From: Prostheceraeus crozeri
Lineage: Eukaryota; Platyhelminthes; Polycladida; Euryleptidae
Length of the DNA: 64,000 bases
Reading direction: 5' to 3'
Assembly: GCA_907163375.1 (NCBI GenBank)
Contig: CAJQUW010012679.1
Coordinates: 248,001-312,000 of the forward strand
Position 1 is the first letter of the stretch. The number at the start of each line of letters is the position of its first letter. This document shows, one piece after another, positions 48,701 through 60,721 of the stretch. Below the pieces are notes generated by a model. It did no database searches and was not told the DNA's origin. It saw only the letters and a list, made by a program, of their open reading frames with translations. A program made the position numbers and the translations under genes.

Positions 48701-51700
48701 TTTATTTTTTTATTTTATTTTTTATTGCGGCTTTTATTTTTCAAACACTAAAAGCTTTTGACCGAATCAAAATTCAGTGATCTAACACACGAAGCTTTGC
48801 TATTAACTGTTTGATAATGGGCCACTAAAAGAATATGCCGCTGCCATTAAATGAAACTGTCATGTCATATTATATTTTGAATTCGTAAGATATTTTGAAA
48901 AAATGTCTGTCCTTGACCCTCGCAATTGTAAATAGTCTATATTTTTTCTCGACCAAGAAGTTGGCGATGAGACAAGTTGATCATATAAACAGTTGGTCTA
49001 AATGGAGAATATTGGGTAAGACAATGTTAACGAGAGAAGAGAAGAAGAGAATAATTTATTTCACTACATGAATGTGACTATCCATGTGGCTACAGTAACA
49101 AACACACAGATAGAAAAAGTGAATAAAATATCAACATTAGAAAAAGTCAAGGAACAAGTCAAGAAACATAAACTTTGTTAGACCATCCGACACTCAAAGA
49201 CACACTATGTAATTCCGGAAGATTTTTTAATAAAATCTCTGATTGCCAGGAAGGCGGATTCTGACTTGTGGCTGTAGACTCGCGTCTTGGGAGAAATTTT
49301 GTTCCAGAAACTGGTACCAAGGTAGCGCACGGAATTGTAGCCAAATGTGACAGTTCTGCATTTTGGTTGTTGAAAAAATGCTCTTGTGAGATCTCTCGGA
49401 GGCTGGATGGAATAATCTCAAAAGAGGAATAGGGGCAAGACCAGAGTACTTCAAGCAGAACTTTGCAAAGTTACATGCTACAGTGCCTTCTTCTAGCTTA
49501 GAGGCATTTACCAGTTCTTGTGACGTGTGGATCGATTTCATCAATCGGCACAAAGTCACATACCAACTCTCCTGCAAGCTACGCACATTCAAAGTTTGGA
49601 GAATAGATGCCACCGGAGTCATATAGTCCATCATGGTGTGACGTAGGCATCTTTCATAAAGCAATTCCAATTTTCTTTTTGCACTTGACGACGCAAACAT
49701 AAGAAGGGATGATGCATATTCAAAATGTGGGATTATGTAAGTTTGAATCAAGCGCCATCGTGTTCCTCTCCCCACATGGCGCTTCAACCGGTTAATGTCA
49801 TTCAACTTCCACGCTATTTTTCTTGTTATTAGCTTTACATGTCCATCAAATTTGAAATTGATGTCAATCTTGACTCCTAGAAGTTGAATACTCTCCATTT
49901 TGTGCGCTATCTTTCCATTCAGACAGAAGACGAGGTCTTCTGCATTTCTTCCCCAGGCAACACATCGACACTTTTCCTCATTTATCTTCAAAAAGTTTCC
50001 ATCCAGCCATTCAGAAGTTTTCTGAAGGAGATTGTTTATGGTTATTTGAACTTTAGCTGCAGTGTCATCAAGAATCCATAAAGTGATGTCATCTGCATAG
50101 ACAGAAACATCAGTGCCCATGGACTCGATAAGAACAATCAGATCATTGACATAAATGTTCCAAAGCAGGGGACCTAATTGTGAACCTTGAGGTACACCTT
50201 TAGTCATTTTGAAGGACTTGTCAAATTTCTTGCCTTGAAGTCCTATGAAGTTCATTCTTCCCTTCAAATATGATCTGAGCAGAGTCACAGATGATTGTTT
50301 CAATCCATAACCTTCCAACTTCTTCAACAGCAAATCGTGGCCAATACTATCAAATGCAGCGCTTAAATCAAGACTGATGACAGCAACAACCTTCTTAGAA
50401 TCAATCCCTTTCTTCCAAGATTCACACATGTGGACCAACGCTGACTCGGTGTTATGATTTCGCTTGTATGCAAATTGGAAGGGGGACATGAGTTCATAGC
50501 ACCATACAATGGTCGGATAAGTCAGCATCATGTACCCTGACATTTGCAATGAATTCTTTTGATCCTAGAGTGAGATCAATACATGAGCCTGTTAACGACT
50601 GTAGATGCTGTGATATCATCGGGTCGTAGTTATGCTACTCGTATATAGTGATTTATATGCAGTAGAAACTCTTATCAGATGTCGAGGGCGGGGGTCATAG
50701 CCGAAGATATTCCAATGTGAACCATGAAGCAGAACAAGTACAGTACAATTGCTCCAGCACAATGTGCACCGCTTTTTTAGTTTCCGTAAATTTGCTTAGG
50801 ACAAATTGTAGTCCAATCTATGTGTATATACAAACCCTAGGAATCAAAACAAAAAAACCAAAGCAAGTAAGTCAAACGCGCAACAGATCTTGCTAGAGTC
50901 ACTCCATGGAAGTTAAGTACCTCATTGCGATTCTGTGAGTAGTCGTCAATAAGTAATCATTTCCAATCTCCAAGCATTGTACTGAACGGACGTATTTTGT
51001 GTTGCTCCTGTCAACTTTCTATAAGTTTACTTTGTTGATCTTTCAATTAGGCAGCATTTACCGAAATTGGTAGTTCAAGGTCTACTTTTGGTGCTCATAA
51101 TTTTGCTGTTCAGTTCATCTACCTGTTTTTCACTTGTGTTTAGTAAGTGGTCGCTCGCCAAGACGCTGACTTTAGCCGTTTTTTCTTAATTTTTGGTAAG
51201 TGCTGTGTTTCAGTTGGATTTACATTACCACGATTTTTTTTCCTTTTTTATGCACACTTTGGAGAAGTCGGCTTGTCACGGAAATTTTTGAATCTCTAGC
51301 TGTTTATAGAAGAATGAATCATATTGCCTTTTCATAGATAAGTGAAAGGATCGCTGCATAAATTTCTCGGATCATGCGTGGGTTTCATAAAGTACCTTGT
51401 CAAGTTTACAAACGGAATATAGTGCTACCACAAAATGGAACAATCGCTCGACATGGTCCTTGCAGCGACTGCTGTAGTGGAACTGGTGTGCCACCTTCTT
51501 CAGGTAGATCTTCTGATCGCATGAACTCACAATACGAGTCGTCTGACAACAGCACCCATTCAAGTTACAACCAATACCCATGCTACACTATGTCTTGGAG
51601 TGTGCCAAGAGTATTCCTGGTTTCCTTCCTTGGGTTATATGGTGCTATAAATAAAATCCATTGTTATGGCACCCAATGTGTGAGCTGAAGTCATCAACAG

Positions 51701-54700
51701 GCGTTTGGCAAGAGACCCGTTTGTTTCGCTCCTTTTTGTTTTGGGTCTGAATCACTTGGTCAATTTGTTGATTGATACTGTAGAACTGTCTCATAAGATG
51801 CTTATAGTAATAAGAGGTACCTGGACGACGGATTACTGTGTGGAAGTAGAGACGCTACTTCACGGTGTTTGAGGACTATTAATGAAGCCAGTGGTCTGGT
51901 CTTCGTCTGAATTTACACAAGTGTGAACTCTGCAGCAAAACAGATCTCAGTTGCTTTCCATCACATGTATGAACGCTTCATGAGCCTATTATGGAAATTG
52001 TAGGAGCACCGAAGTTGAAGAGTCTTTTTGTGCTACATTGGTATTAAGGGAAAGAAAACCTGTTGAACTTCTCCTTGATGCTATTGTGCAAGTAAATGAC
52101 CCTTAAATTGTCAAAATCCAGGAGATTCAGGAATGACCCCTATCTCTGAGGATTCGAATGCTGTGAAGCTACGTTAGATTAGTATCAGCAGTATCCCAGG
52201 GGCCATCCCATAAAGAGTAGTTTTTACTTATAGGTCCCAATTTGAGCAGTCAATCATCAATTTCTTTTCATCATGAACAGGGAACATTTTTTCTGTATAC
52301 ATTGACTGTATTCAATTATAGCCCCTTCATGGATTCAATTTAAATTTAAAATTATCTGGTTGATAGGAGAAGGATATTGAAATGCACATGTCAAAATGGT
52401 TCTTATTTTCGATAAGTACGTTAGTCAACAGAAAGTTCTCTTCTTCTCTTGAAAAGTCTAATATGTCACAAGCTAGTGATTGATCAACAACATATAATCA
52501 ATTAATATACATGGATAAGAATGGGGCAACGGGCCCAAATAGAAAAGACAGACTTATTGTCGACCCTGGGGAATTCCGCGGATCCGGGGAAAATTCTCAT
52601 CCCTGACTACAACCATTAATCAATTACACATTAACTGTTCTATATCATGGTTATTATATGATTGCAATTCATATTTTATCTGTGATGGCAGTTTTTTATT
52701 TGGGACCGCCTATGGAATCTTAAAAACACAACGAGTGTTACTACGAAACTGCTGATAATGACAAGACCTCAATCAATGGCACACCGTGCATGTGATTGGT
52801 GCAAGCTCTTCCCATACATGTCATACTGCTTCAAATGTATTACTGGAAGCAGTTGCCTTGGCAGGATGGGGAAGAGTTAAGCGGATCGGATCTGAAAGCA
52901 TCTTCCTGGTTGATTTAGGCAGGAGATGAGGATGTTACCGTGATCAAATAAATGTTCGCCATGTCCCACCACTCAACACATGCAGAGATACGTCGATGCT
53001 TAAAATGAGGGGTTGAAATTGATTCGTCTCTGCAAAGGTGGTACAGCGCTGAAGATACTCGAGTCGATACTGATCCTACGAGGGAAGCGTGGTCTCAGTG
53101 TTCAGAGAGAGAGAGAGAGAGTATTTGCTTGCACCACTTCTCCCATGGTGAACTTCTTTACGTACTTCTTCAAAGTTTGACATTATTAGTAGTATTAGTA
53201 GTATTCAAGCTACCTTGTTTCTTGTCATCAGTCAATGTTCTGCTCTGTCACCGGAACCCATTTTATTCCTTCTTCATCGGAGGACATAATCAAGTAAATC
53301 GGAGGAAGAAATCAAGTAATGTGGCTTCTGCATAAATTAAAAGATAGAAGCAAGCGTTTATAATTGCAGGTCAAGATTAAATCAATAAAATCAGTACGGC
53401 GGAAAAATTCATAGGTTGAGGTACAGAGGTACTGATCTGCTCCTGCTGAATTCATTAGACGAAATGTTATTGCTTCTTTCAAAATAGATTCCAAAATGAA
53501 CGGATACTTTGACTGACCAATGATACTGAAATTTTCTGGATTCGGTGTGTGAATATGCATAAAAATGTCTGTAGGACAGAATAACTTTCTATGTCTTCAC
53601 TAATACGGATGGCTAAATAACGTTTGGTGGCATCAATGCATCGCATTTCGCAACGATCACAGGGATATAAACATGATGCATCCGATTTAAGCAATTTGCA
53701 ATAGATTCTTTTGTTAAAAAATTATGTTTTGTAAACTGTGCAATGTAAATATGATGTATGACATAATACATATAAACTGCGGGCAGTCCACTATTGATGT
53801 CAATCGTCCGACGCTGTGACATAGGATATTGTCTCAATGAACGGAGCAGACCAGTACAGAATTTTCGTATTAGTATTTTCATTCTCTTTGGTTGACTTGA
53901 GATGTTCAGATTCAATTTCAACTTTTCATCTCATAACCATTCTCAATGAAGCTCATTGATTTATTCAATGGCGACTTGATAATTATCATCATTTGAGCAT
54001 ATTTTACGCGCACGATGGGAGAGAGAGAGAGAGAGAGAGAGAGCGCATGGCTGCAACCTTACAATGGAAAGGTGCATAAGCTGAGGCACTAGTTCCCTGG
54101 ATGTTGTTCGGCTGGACGCTAGAAAATCTTCAGCAGCATTATCAGAATCAAACAAAGCAAAACAATCATCAACGTAACGCCTGTAAAATTTTGGTTGCTT
54201 TCCTAAATAGACCGGTAATTTGCTTTCGATCAAGTCCATAGCAAAAGCGGCCATTATGGGACCCAATCTTGATCCCATAGGCATGCCATCAAGCTGAGAA
54301 TACAATTGACCGCTAGACGTGAAAGTTATGTTGGTGCATGTTATCTGAAGCAGACGCCTAAGAGCTCCGGCAGAGATAGGTAACTCGATCACGGACAGAA
54401 TGTGATCAATACTTTTATTCACTGATGTATTAGTGAATAGACTAACTACATCGAAACTGTGAAGCTTGTTGTGAAGTGTGGTAGGGTGGTAAAGATTTCG
54501 GCTCTTCAAGAAAGTGAAACGCATCCCTCAGATTACATCTCTTAGGAATATGGAATATGATTTTTCAGAAGACCATCCAGTCAGATGGATATGTTTGAGA
54601 GGTGCGATTCACGCATACTTAGAATCAGCCGATAGGGGCGGATCTAAGATATTTTTGTGAACTTTGGGCAGACCGTTTTAGTGAACTGATCGACATCCTT

Positions 54701-57078
54701 GCGATTAAATTTCGTTCTTATTTGCCCAGTAATTTTCTTGGTAGACTTTAACTTTCTTTGCAGGTTGCGATTAAATTTCACTTCAAAATAAGTCGCAAAT
54801 GTTGCCAATTCAGTCATAACAAGCATTGTTAGTTACCATATGATTAGCACGTCAGTTGTAGATATAATTCAGATATAAAGTGACTTTCCATTACATACTT
54901 CTCATGTGTAGATAAACAATAGTTACATCCGGCCAACATCATGCCGTTTAATACCAACATCCATTTATTAAAACTCAATTGAATGTCCTTGCTAATATCC
55001 GTATCAATTCTTCCCGCTAAAATCACTTTACTGTATATCACCAGTGATATATCCCTGTATTTCACTAACTGTTGTCAAACCAAAGTAACTTTAATTCGAA
55101 ATTTGTGATTAAGAACATTTCGTGATGTATTTTGACTGCTCTCATTCAATATTTAATCAAAACTGAAATAGCAATATATGCCACATGCTGCAAAGCTAAG
55201 TGAATAGATACAGAGCAGATGTCCTGAAGGTTTACCGATTTTAGTGCTTGTCGGATGTAACAACGGTGTAACTGAATTACTCTATGGAGCTGAGCGTCTG
55301 CCGGCATTTTGTTGGCAACTTGGCTTTAGAGATGTACCTAAGCACAGCCGCAGCTTCAGCCGATTGGAGCCGCTGCTCCTCGTCTCGACTTGGCCTGAAA
55401 TGTTGTCATTGTAAGTCAGCAGAAAGGGCATCCGGACTGAAAACATCATGACGCTCAATCTAAAGTCTGAATATGACAGCACACTTGTTAGGAAGCAGTG
55501 ACGCTTATTTAAGGTTATGTTTATATTCGTATAAAGAATCCAGAGAAGTCAAAAGTTCAGCTTTTGATTGATTTTTATAGGTTGATTTCTATTAAGGTTA
55601 ATTTTTACACATTTGATCCCACACAATAATGATGGACAATTGTGACTAGTATACGCTACATACAATGTATACCTCACCGCAAGTATCAGTTAGCAACATA
55701 TTTGTAGCACATAAGCGATTTTCCTTTGCCCGAACTTAGCCATGCAAGATTTTGATAATCTCATTAATATTGATGGAATGTGCTGTAGATGTAATAGTGT
55801 AGTAGGCTAGTCTCTTCATAACTTATCAATGACCATTATCTTTTCGCGATGGATGCTTGCGACTGTTGGAGAAAACACAAAAAGTAGATTGAGATATTTG
55901 GTAGTATAATAGGCGTAGCATGAAATGAAGTAGTCTAACTGGCAAGCATAGCCATGTATTAATATTGCATCTGTATTGCATATCCATATTGCATCCATAC
56001 AACCCTAACTTACATAAAGATTGTAATGCTATCGTTACAAACTTTAATCAAGAATGAGTGAATTAAATAAATTTATCCACAACAATGCATTTATGATGCA
56101 TATATTTATTTCAATATACTGTAAATAGTCTGCAGTCAATAATTTGCGAACGTGCTATATGCAGGCCGGCTATATAAGATCTATCAGGTTATATTTAAGC
56201 CATGTTTTACCCAAGATTACTACGGCCTGTCCGCTTGGTTGCAACAGCGTTTAGCTAGGCTCGGCTTAAACCAAAAATATATCGGCTTGCGGTTCGTGTG
56301 GAAAAGCCGTGTCCATTGGCTCAAGCAGACGATTCTAAGGACCGAATTCTCGCATTGGATGTCAACTGTCCGAAGCAAAGAATAAATTCTATTATGAATG
56401 CGCGAGATGTTGTGCAGTGACTTCCAGTGGTCTCATTCTGACAACCAGTGGTCGCTGCTGTCATCCAACGGTGTGACGAACTTAGTGTGCCTTAATGTGT
56501 TATTTATTCTCGCCTCATTTTCTCTTATCTAATGACAACGCCTTGATTTTTTCTCCATTATGTTATCGACGTACGATACAGGGGTACTCATTCTTTTTAA
56601 AGATTGTTAATGATGAGGACCATCATTTGCATCATTTGTTTCTTAGGCAATTACGTTATTCAAAAAGGTTTTTAATTCCCTTGGGTACAACAGCAATGAG
56701 GAACAATCGCTATTTCATTTTTATGTCTAAGTTATCAAATGACGGATACTCAGTAATGACATACATTTCACATTGCATCTTAGGGGATGACCTACTGCCT
56801 TTTTTTGCTTCATGATAGATATATGAATTTTTTGTTGTCTTTGTGCATGACTTGAGCCCACGATTTCCATTTGGGGTTATTGAAATAAACGTCTATATTA
56901 TTATTACATCTTGTTGCAGATGTCTCGATTGGAGAAAAAGATTTTGGACGAAGTTGATGCGGACTGTAAGATAGTAGCTTGTCGATTTCCACTCCCTACA
57001 TTGACACCAATCGCAGCTATTGGAGAAGGAATTGATACTGTATGGATATACAAAAAAACCATGAATTCCAGCTCTTGA
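45452..57078 (+). CDS. ATPSCKMT: ATP synthase c-subunit lysine N-methyltransferase, complete gene of four coding exons
   Basis: This enzyme trimethylates a conserved lysine of the ATP synthase c-ring in the mitochondrial inner membrane. Coding exons: 45452-45748, 45816-45947, 46640-46690, 56920-57078, all phase 0, joining to 212 residues (human protein 233). The first carries a hydrophobic membrane/targeting segment (about 34-55), the pre-motif FCLPYVPAT (61-69) and the SAM-binding motif VDLGSGDGRI (90-99). The second gives GVELN and AKFYRKDLW, the third NIVIFGVESM, the fourth LEKK, ACRFPLP and GEGIDTVWIY. These blocks follow FAM173B (IFGVPQMM, ACRFPFP) more closely than its paralogue ANTKMT. 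Introns are 67, 692 and 10,229 bp; the last holds LINE and Penelope relics. The ATG follows a splice-acceptor-like tract, so a 5' UTR intron is possible. Confidence 0.95.
45816..45947 (+). CDS. ATPSCKMT: ATPSCKMT coding exon 2
   Basis: 44 codons (VIEASRRSFQAFGVELN ... KDLWK). Acceptor TTTGAACAG, donor AAA/GTAAGA. Confidence 0.93.
46101..46606 (+). other. Unassigned coding-like segment inside ATPSCKMT intron 2
   Basis: Two frames (46101-46292 and 46403-46606) give fairly protein-like stretches such as RFRLSWFADFRNTVVENI and LRLRLLSNLLLKLFKSGDVF, in different frames with stops between. They fill most of the 692-bp intron and could be a relic of an inserted element. Not recognised. Confidence 0.25.
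46640..46690 (+). CDS. ATPSCKMT: ATPSCKMT coding exon 3
   Basis: A 17-codon micro-exon (FDLRPYDNIVIFGVESM). Acceptor CTATTTCAG, donor ATG/GTAAGT. Confidence 0.9.
46691..49029. other. ATPSCKMT intron 3, first part
   Basis: Non-coding AT-rich DNA with short TATAA/TATCAATATCG simple repeats near 47720-47760 and 48177-48195. No gene seen. Confidence 0.6.
49030..50640 (-). mobile_element. LINE of the CR1/L2/Jockey group, internally deleted, with near-complete RT
   Basis: A 440-codon frame (49227-50549, minus) holds a non-LTR reverse transcriptase: FAYKRNHNTESALV, LDLSAAFDSIGHDLL (60-74), GVPQGSQLGPLLW (118-130), YADDITLW (151-158), then LLGVKID and RHVGRGTRW. The long tail with RSLQESWYVTLCRL is usual for this group. 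Near 49370 the original frame switches: the true end, YLGTSFWNKISPK ... AIRDFIKK, continues in another frame to a stop near 49208. Upstream of the RT, about 50510-50580 encodes SCIDLTLGSKEFIANVRV then LSDHCMVL, the end of the AP endonuclease. Joined directly to RT fingers, this shows an internal deletion. The 3' UTR ends about 49030 in a TTCTC-rich tract. It lies antisense in ATPSCKMT intron 3. Confidence 0.92.
50641..51599. other. ATPSCKMT intron 3, spacer between LINE relics
   Basis: Mostly non-coding. The frame at 51374-51688 may belong to the decayed RT that follows. Confidence 0.4.
51600..53060 (+). mobile_element. Heavily decayed reverse transcriptase of the YLDDG type
   Basis: Scattered in order on the plus strand are: a GVQQGDP-like block (about 51700-51720) followed in another frame by LLFVLGLNHLVNLL, then YLDDGLLCGSRDATSRCL (51818-51871) with TINEASGL. 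Next, in a shifted frame, comes LNLHKCELC (about 51910-51940). Much later there is SSSHTCHTASN (about 52810-52840), like the conserved tail of this RT family. The many frame changes and stops show old age. The family is a non-LTR-type RT seen in many marine invertebrates; its exact clade is not clear. Sense orientation within ATPSCKMT intron 3. Confidence 0.55.
53104..53121. repeat. (GA)n microsatellite
   Basis: Nine GA units just beyond the decayed RT. Confidence 0.85.
54019..54043. repeat. (GA)n microsatellite
   Basis: Twelve GA units at the 3' side of the Penelope RT fragment. The serine/leucine-rich end of the frame there is only this repeat read through. Confidence 0.9.
54070..54520 (-). 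mobile_element. Penelope-like element, RT core fragment
   Basis: The minus strand reads HSFDVVSLFTNTSVNKSI (fingers/palm), QLDGMPMGSRLGP and then RRYVDDCFALF (YVDD active site) and ends soon after. This wording is typical of Penelope/Poseidon-group RT and differs from the GIY-YIG elements' PMGTHFAP type. No nuclease domain or ends were found; only about 150 codons of RT survive. Antisense in ATPSCKMT intron 3. Confidence 0.88.
54521..56919. other. ATPSCKMT intron 3, last part
   Basis: Mostly non-coding. A frame ending at 56815 (plus) has HHLHHLFLRQLRYSKRF, vaguely like the tail after a LINE RT, but that is not enough for a call. It ends in the acceptor ATCTTGTTGCAG. Confidence 0.5.
56920..57078 (+). 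CDS. ATPSCKMT: ATPSCKMT terminal coding exon (exon 4)
   Basis: 52 codons plus TGA (MSRLEKKILDEVDADCKIVA ... then CRFPLP and GEGIDTVWIY). The acceptor ends at 56919. The first codon is not a start: it continues GVESM from exon 3, exactly as FAM173B continues with a second Met. No canonical AATAAA was noticed close behind. Confidence 0.93.
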   Translation: MSRLEKKILDEVDADCKIVACRFPLPTLTPIAAIGEGIDTVWIYKKTMNSSS

Positions 57079-60000
57079 AATGTATTGCTGGCGACAAGGA
57101 ATTGAGCACTGCAGATAATTCCAGGCTAAGAACGATGGAGGTTGCTTTACGATGCATTTGGAAGCTATTCACGATGAGGAAGAGACTTTTAATCTGCGGT
57201 TTTGAGGTCACTAAATTCCTCAAATGAATTCTGAAGTGTGTTAAATTACTGAAGATGTTATGTTGCGCTTACGTCCGTCTATGACAAATAACGTATTTAT
57301 GGCTACATTGACATACATACCATTTGTAAAAACGATTTTGCTTTTATTAATGGGAAAGCTCACCTCGTTTCAAGGGTGAGATTTTTCATGAAATTTGGTA
57401 TCAGATTATTAGGTCCTGAGATTCGTCCAAATTTACAATAATGAGATCGGGCATGGAGAAAATTAGGAATGTAAGCTATTACTGCTTAATGAAACACTTT
57501 GTTATTGCTAATGAAAAAATCTTCAATGCAGACGAAAAATGATATACATGTAATTCTGTTTCCTAGCCATTTGAAAGAATTTATCTTGTTCACGTTTCAA
57601 GCGTGTTTCATTCTGTGTTCCACTAAGAATATAGCATCTTTTGCGCTGAGTTAAAATGTCAATAATATTTTTTTGAAAGATGCAAAAATGATTTGATGAA
57701 AGATTTGGGTGTCTAGACTATTAGAGGTCACAATAGATATGGTTGAAAAATGATGCAACTTGCGCTTTGAATATTGCAACGAAATTTTTCGTAATCCACC
57801 ACTCCTATAAAATGATAATCGACACCTTCAAATGTGCAACTGACGTGCGGCGAGTGCCTTGTTGAAAATCTGCAAACTAACTATTTTTATCTTTCCTAAG
57901 ATTAAGGATAATTTCGGCTCGGAATCTCGCATTAACTAATAGATACCGTCTATTTCAGGGGAATCATCTTCTAAAGAGCTTTAACAACGTTGAGGCATCG
58001 CCGCATTCACTGGTGCCATCTATTTGCATTGCACACGCACTGTCTTCTCGCGCAGTTCCTTTGAAAAGTCTGCGAAATGGAATAGCGACTGCATTCGGCG
58101 AAGTTATCACATCACTCAACGTTAGGGAAAACTCAATAATTACACTGATTGACCGCAGAGCTCATCAGGATCAGACCACATTCACTGCATCAGACTGACT
58201 TGTGTGCATCAGGGATATCCCTGGTGTGCATGTAGGCCTTATGCATTTTGTACTGATCCGATGTGCTATATTGGTCATCCATCATCATGGAAGAAAAGAA
58301 CAAAGCGGAGTCAGATGTACGTCTTGGACATTGCTACAGATTTGTTTAAAAGGTCATTCTCTAACAAAATTATTGTTGAATTGAAACTGGGCGGCCGATG
58401 ACCGAACTTCAAATGTAGACCGAAGCGTTGAAAAACGGAAAGGCGCATGTTCGTCGATACGACGATTTTTCCGTGGCGGTGTGGAAACCGAAGTCTGATT
58501 ATCAGTTGAGAAAACTTTACGTGTAGACTAAACTACAAATGAGGCAATTAGGTTCAACCTTGATGATGTCATCAATGACTTCGTCAAAAGTTAAGGAATA
58601 GACTTTACGTTTAAATAATTTCAAGAGATTCATTAGCTTTTACCTAATTTTAATAGCAGCCAACATAGCATCAAATAAAGATGTTCAAGATTCTAGAAAT
58701 TGAATTAGTGCTCTTTTTTTAAATGCAGAGCATTTAAAAATTATCAAACTCCGATTCTGTGCATCGCATGATCAATAAATAGGTCTGGCACAGCGCAGCG
58801 GGTGCAGCCATCTACTGTACTTATCAATGAATTGCATAACTTTCAACGCATCTTTATAAACTTAGAACTTTGCTCGCTACCCTGACTACACATTTGAGTG
58901 CGCAGTCATACATGAAAGTAATCGCATGCGAGTATGCGATCTAGGTGGCTGTTTCGCCGACTTTATTAAGGCACTACCAAATTTTGTAGGCATTTTGTCA
59001 TGACGGGATCCTAATTGTTGATCGAATTTTAAACGCATATCTTAATTGTTCAGATTGATGACTGATTGATTGCAATCCAGAAAAACAATTATTATGATAG
59101 ATAATTCCAAATTTTAAACTTGCTAACGGAATAAAACATTAAAAAAGATCAGAGCACAAGAATATTATAAGAAGGAACATGTACCGGGTACATGTGACCA
59201 AATATATGCAATGATTTTCATCCTGCACTTATTATGTGCATTTCTGAGATTGCAATCTCACGCGCGTGATATAGTGCATTGCGCAATGCATGCAACTATA
59301 TCTCCCTTTAGTTTAATGATCATATTTTACCAGGCCTACATGAAGATATATAAGCAATTATACATCTCTTCTTTAAGCGGGTTTCGTGTCTAGTTTTTAA
59401 TGGATTAACACCGTTCAAACAAAAACTGTCCATTAATAAAAGATGGTCAAATTGAATATGACAGCATTGAAAAATGCGTTCAAAATTTCGCAGAATCATG
59501 AATTTTTGAAATGTCATTTCTCCGCATGTAAAACATCAAATTTCAAAATTATCGTAAATTCTCTTGAAGAATATTTAATTTTTTCTCTGTAGGTTGTGCG
59601 AAAATTCTGCAATTGTTGTTAAAAGGTGTTGTATTGATTGAGCTTTCGATGGCGTCGCAGCACATCTTAGTCATGAATAATGATTTCATCATTATATTAA
59701 TAGTTAATTAAAATAACAATGGCAAGCATATAGAAGCAGACCTCAACGTTGAAAATTTTGATTGAGACTTCTGTATGTTCATCAATTAAGTCGACCAATT
59801 ATTATTATTTGAAATTATTTGAAATGAGAGGAAATTTTGTTTAGTGAAAATTGGCCCATACAGTTGCAACTTGTACAAAAAGTAAGATATTTTTATTCGC
59901 ATTTGAAATATGAACAATTATTAATATTTATCTTTTCCAAGTAATTTAAGCTTGTAGCATTTTCTCAGGTCGTTAAGTTAGATTTTGCGAATCTATCATA

Positions 60001-60625
60001 CATCTCATAGAATATCATCCGAGTGATCTGGAGTTATAGCAAGGGCACACACATGTAGAAAGTACTTTGGGTATAAAGCAAGTTTTAGCAATGTAATCCA
60101 GTATGCTATCGATTCTCCGAATGCATTTTTTTGAATTTTTAAATTGGATTGAATTTCAAGCGTCCGTTGAAAAATCGTAAAAACTAATTGCTCCCAAATC
60201 GATTGACTGACAGTCAAGTTTATTATTCTACTTAGATCTAACATTATCTAAGGGAAAAGAAGCTGTGACATCGCGATTTAAAGAGGCATTTAGGCCTAAG
60301 ATGGAATTGCCTATAAAAGTTGCACACATTGGATACTATCATTCTCCGTTGAATTCTCAATCGCATGGTGGTTTTGGATTTCTGAAATTCGCGTTAATTA
60401 CATAGTTGAATATCTCCCGCTTGTAGGTATTGAGTTTGAAAATCTGACTGAATATCTATCACGTCAGAAATTCGCACCACACAAACGATTCTTTAGAAAA
60501 AGGCTGAATCAAAGCAGAATCAGACGAATTGAAACGGAAGTGACAAAGTAAAAACCAATAAATATGATATCAAATTATTATTGTGATAACCTATTGAGAA
60601 AGTTTGATTAAACACAGCCAATTCT
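57079..60625. other. Intergenic between convergent ATPSCKMT and GST genes
   Basis: No supportable gene. Open frames near 57960-58198 and 58204-58401 (the latter with CHQGYPWCACRPY) match nothing known to me. Confidence 0.5.
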
Positions 60626-60721
60626 TCATTCTTTCTGACCTCCAAACTTCGCCGTTGGAGCATTCATAGGAGAGCTGACATACCTGCTGGACTCCATGTA
60701 ACGCTTGATATTTGGTAGAGC
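60626..60721 (-). CDS. Glutathione S-transferase, last coding exon
   Basis: Thirty-one codons and a TGA: ALPNIKRYMESSRYVSSPMN, then APTAKFGGQKE. The pattern LPxIKxYMxSSR followed by a short tail ending in AKxGG-K is the C-terminus of cytosolic GSTs of the mu/sigma type (for example mu: ISAYMKSSRFLP...WGNK). GSTs conjugate glutathione to electrophiles. The acceptor TCATTTCAG (60722-60730 on the minus strand) is good and the exon is 96 nt, phase 0. The upstream exons (thioredoxin fold and most of the helical domain) were not found up to 64000, so intron sizes must be large or the gene extends beyond the window. Class assignment is inferred from this short tail. Confidence 0.75.
   Translation of the reverse strand, partial: ALPNIKRYMESSRYVSSPMNAPTAKFGGQKE

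Noticed and set aside
53961-54070. Serine/leucine-rich end of the Penelope RT frame
   Set aside because: It is the (GA)n microsatellite and flank, not RT sequence.
56495-56815. Frame with HHLHHLFLRQLRYSKRF, faintly like a LINE tail
   Set aside because: Resemblance too weak and no RT beside it.
57960-58198. Open frame after an acceptor-like CTATTTCAG
   Set aside because: The frame is open on both sides of the acceptor, has no ATG start and no family resemblance; likely chance.
58204-58401. Cysteine-rich frame CHQGYPWCACRPY
   Set aside because: Overlaps another open frame, no signal peptide, no known family.
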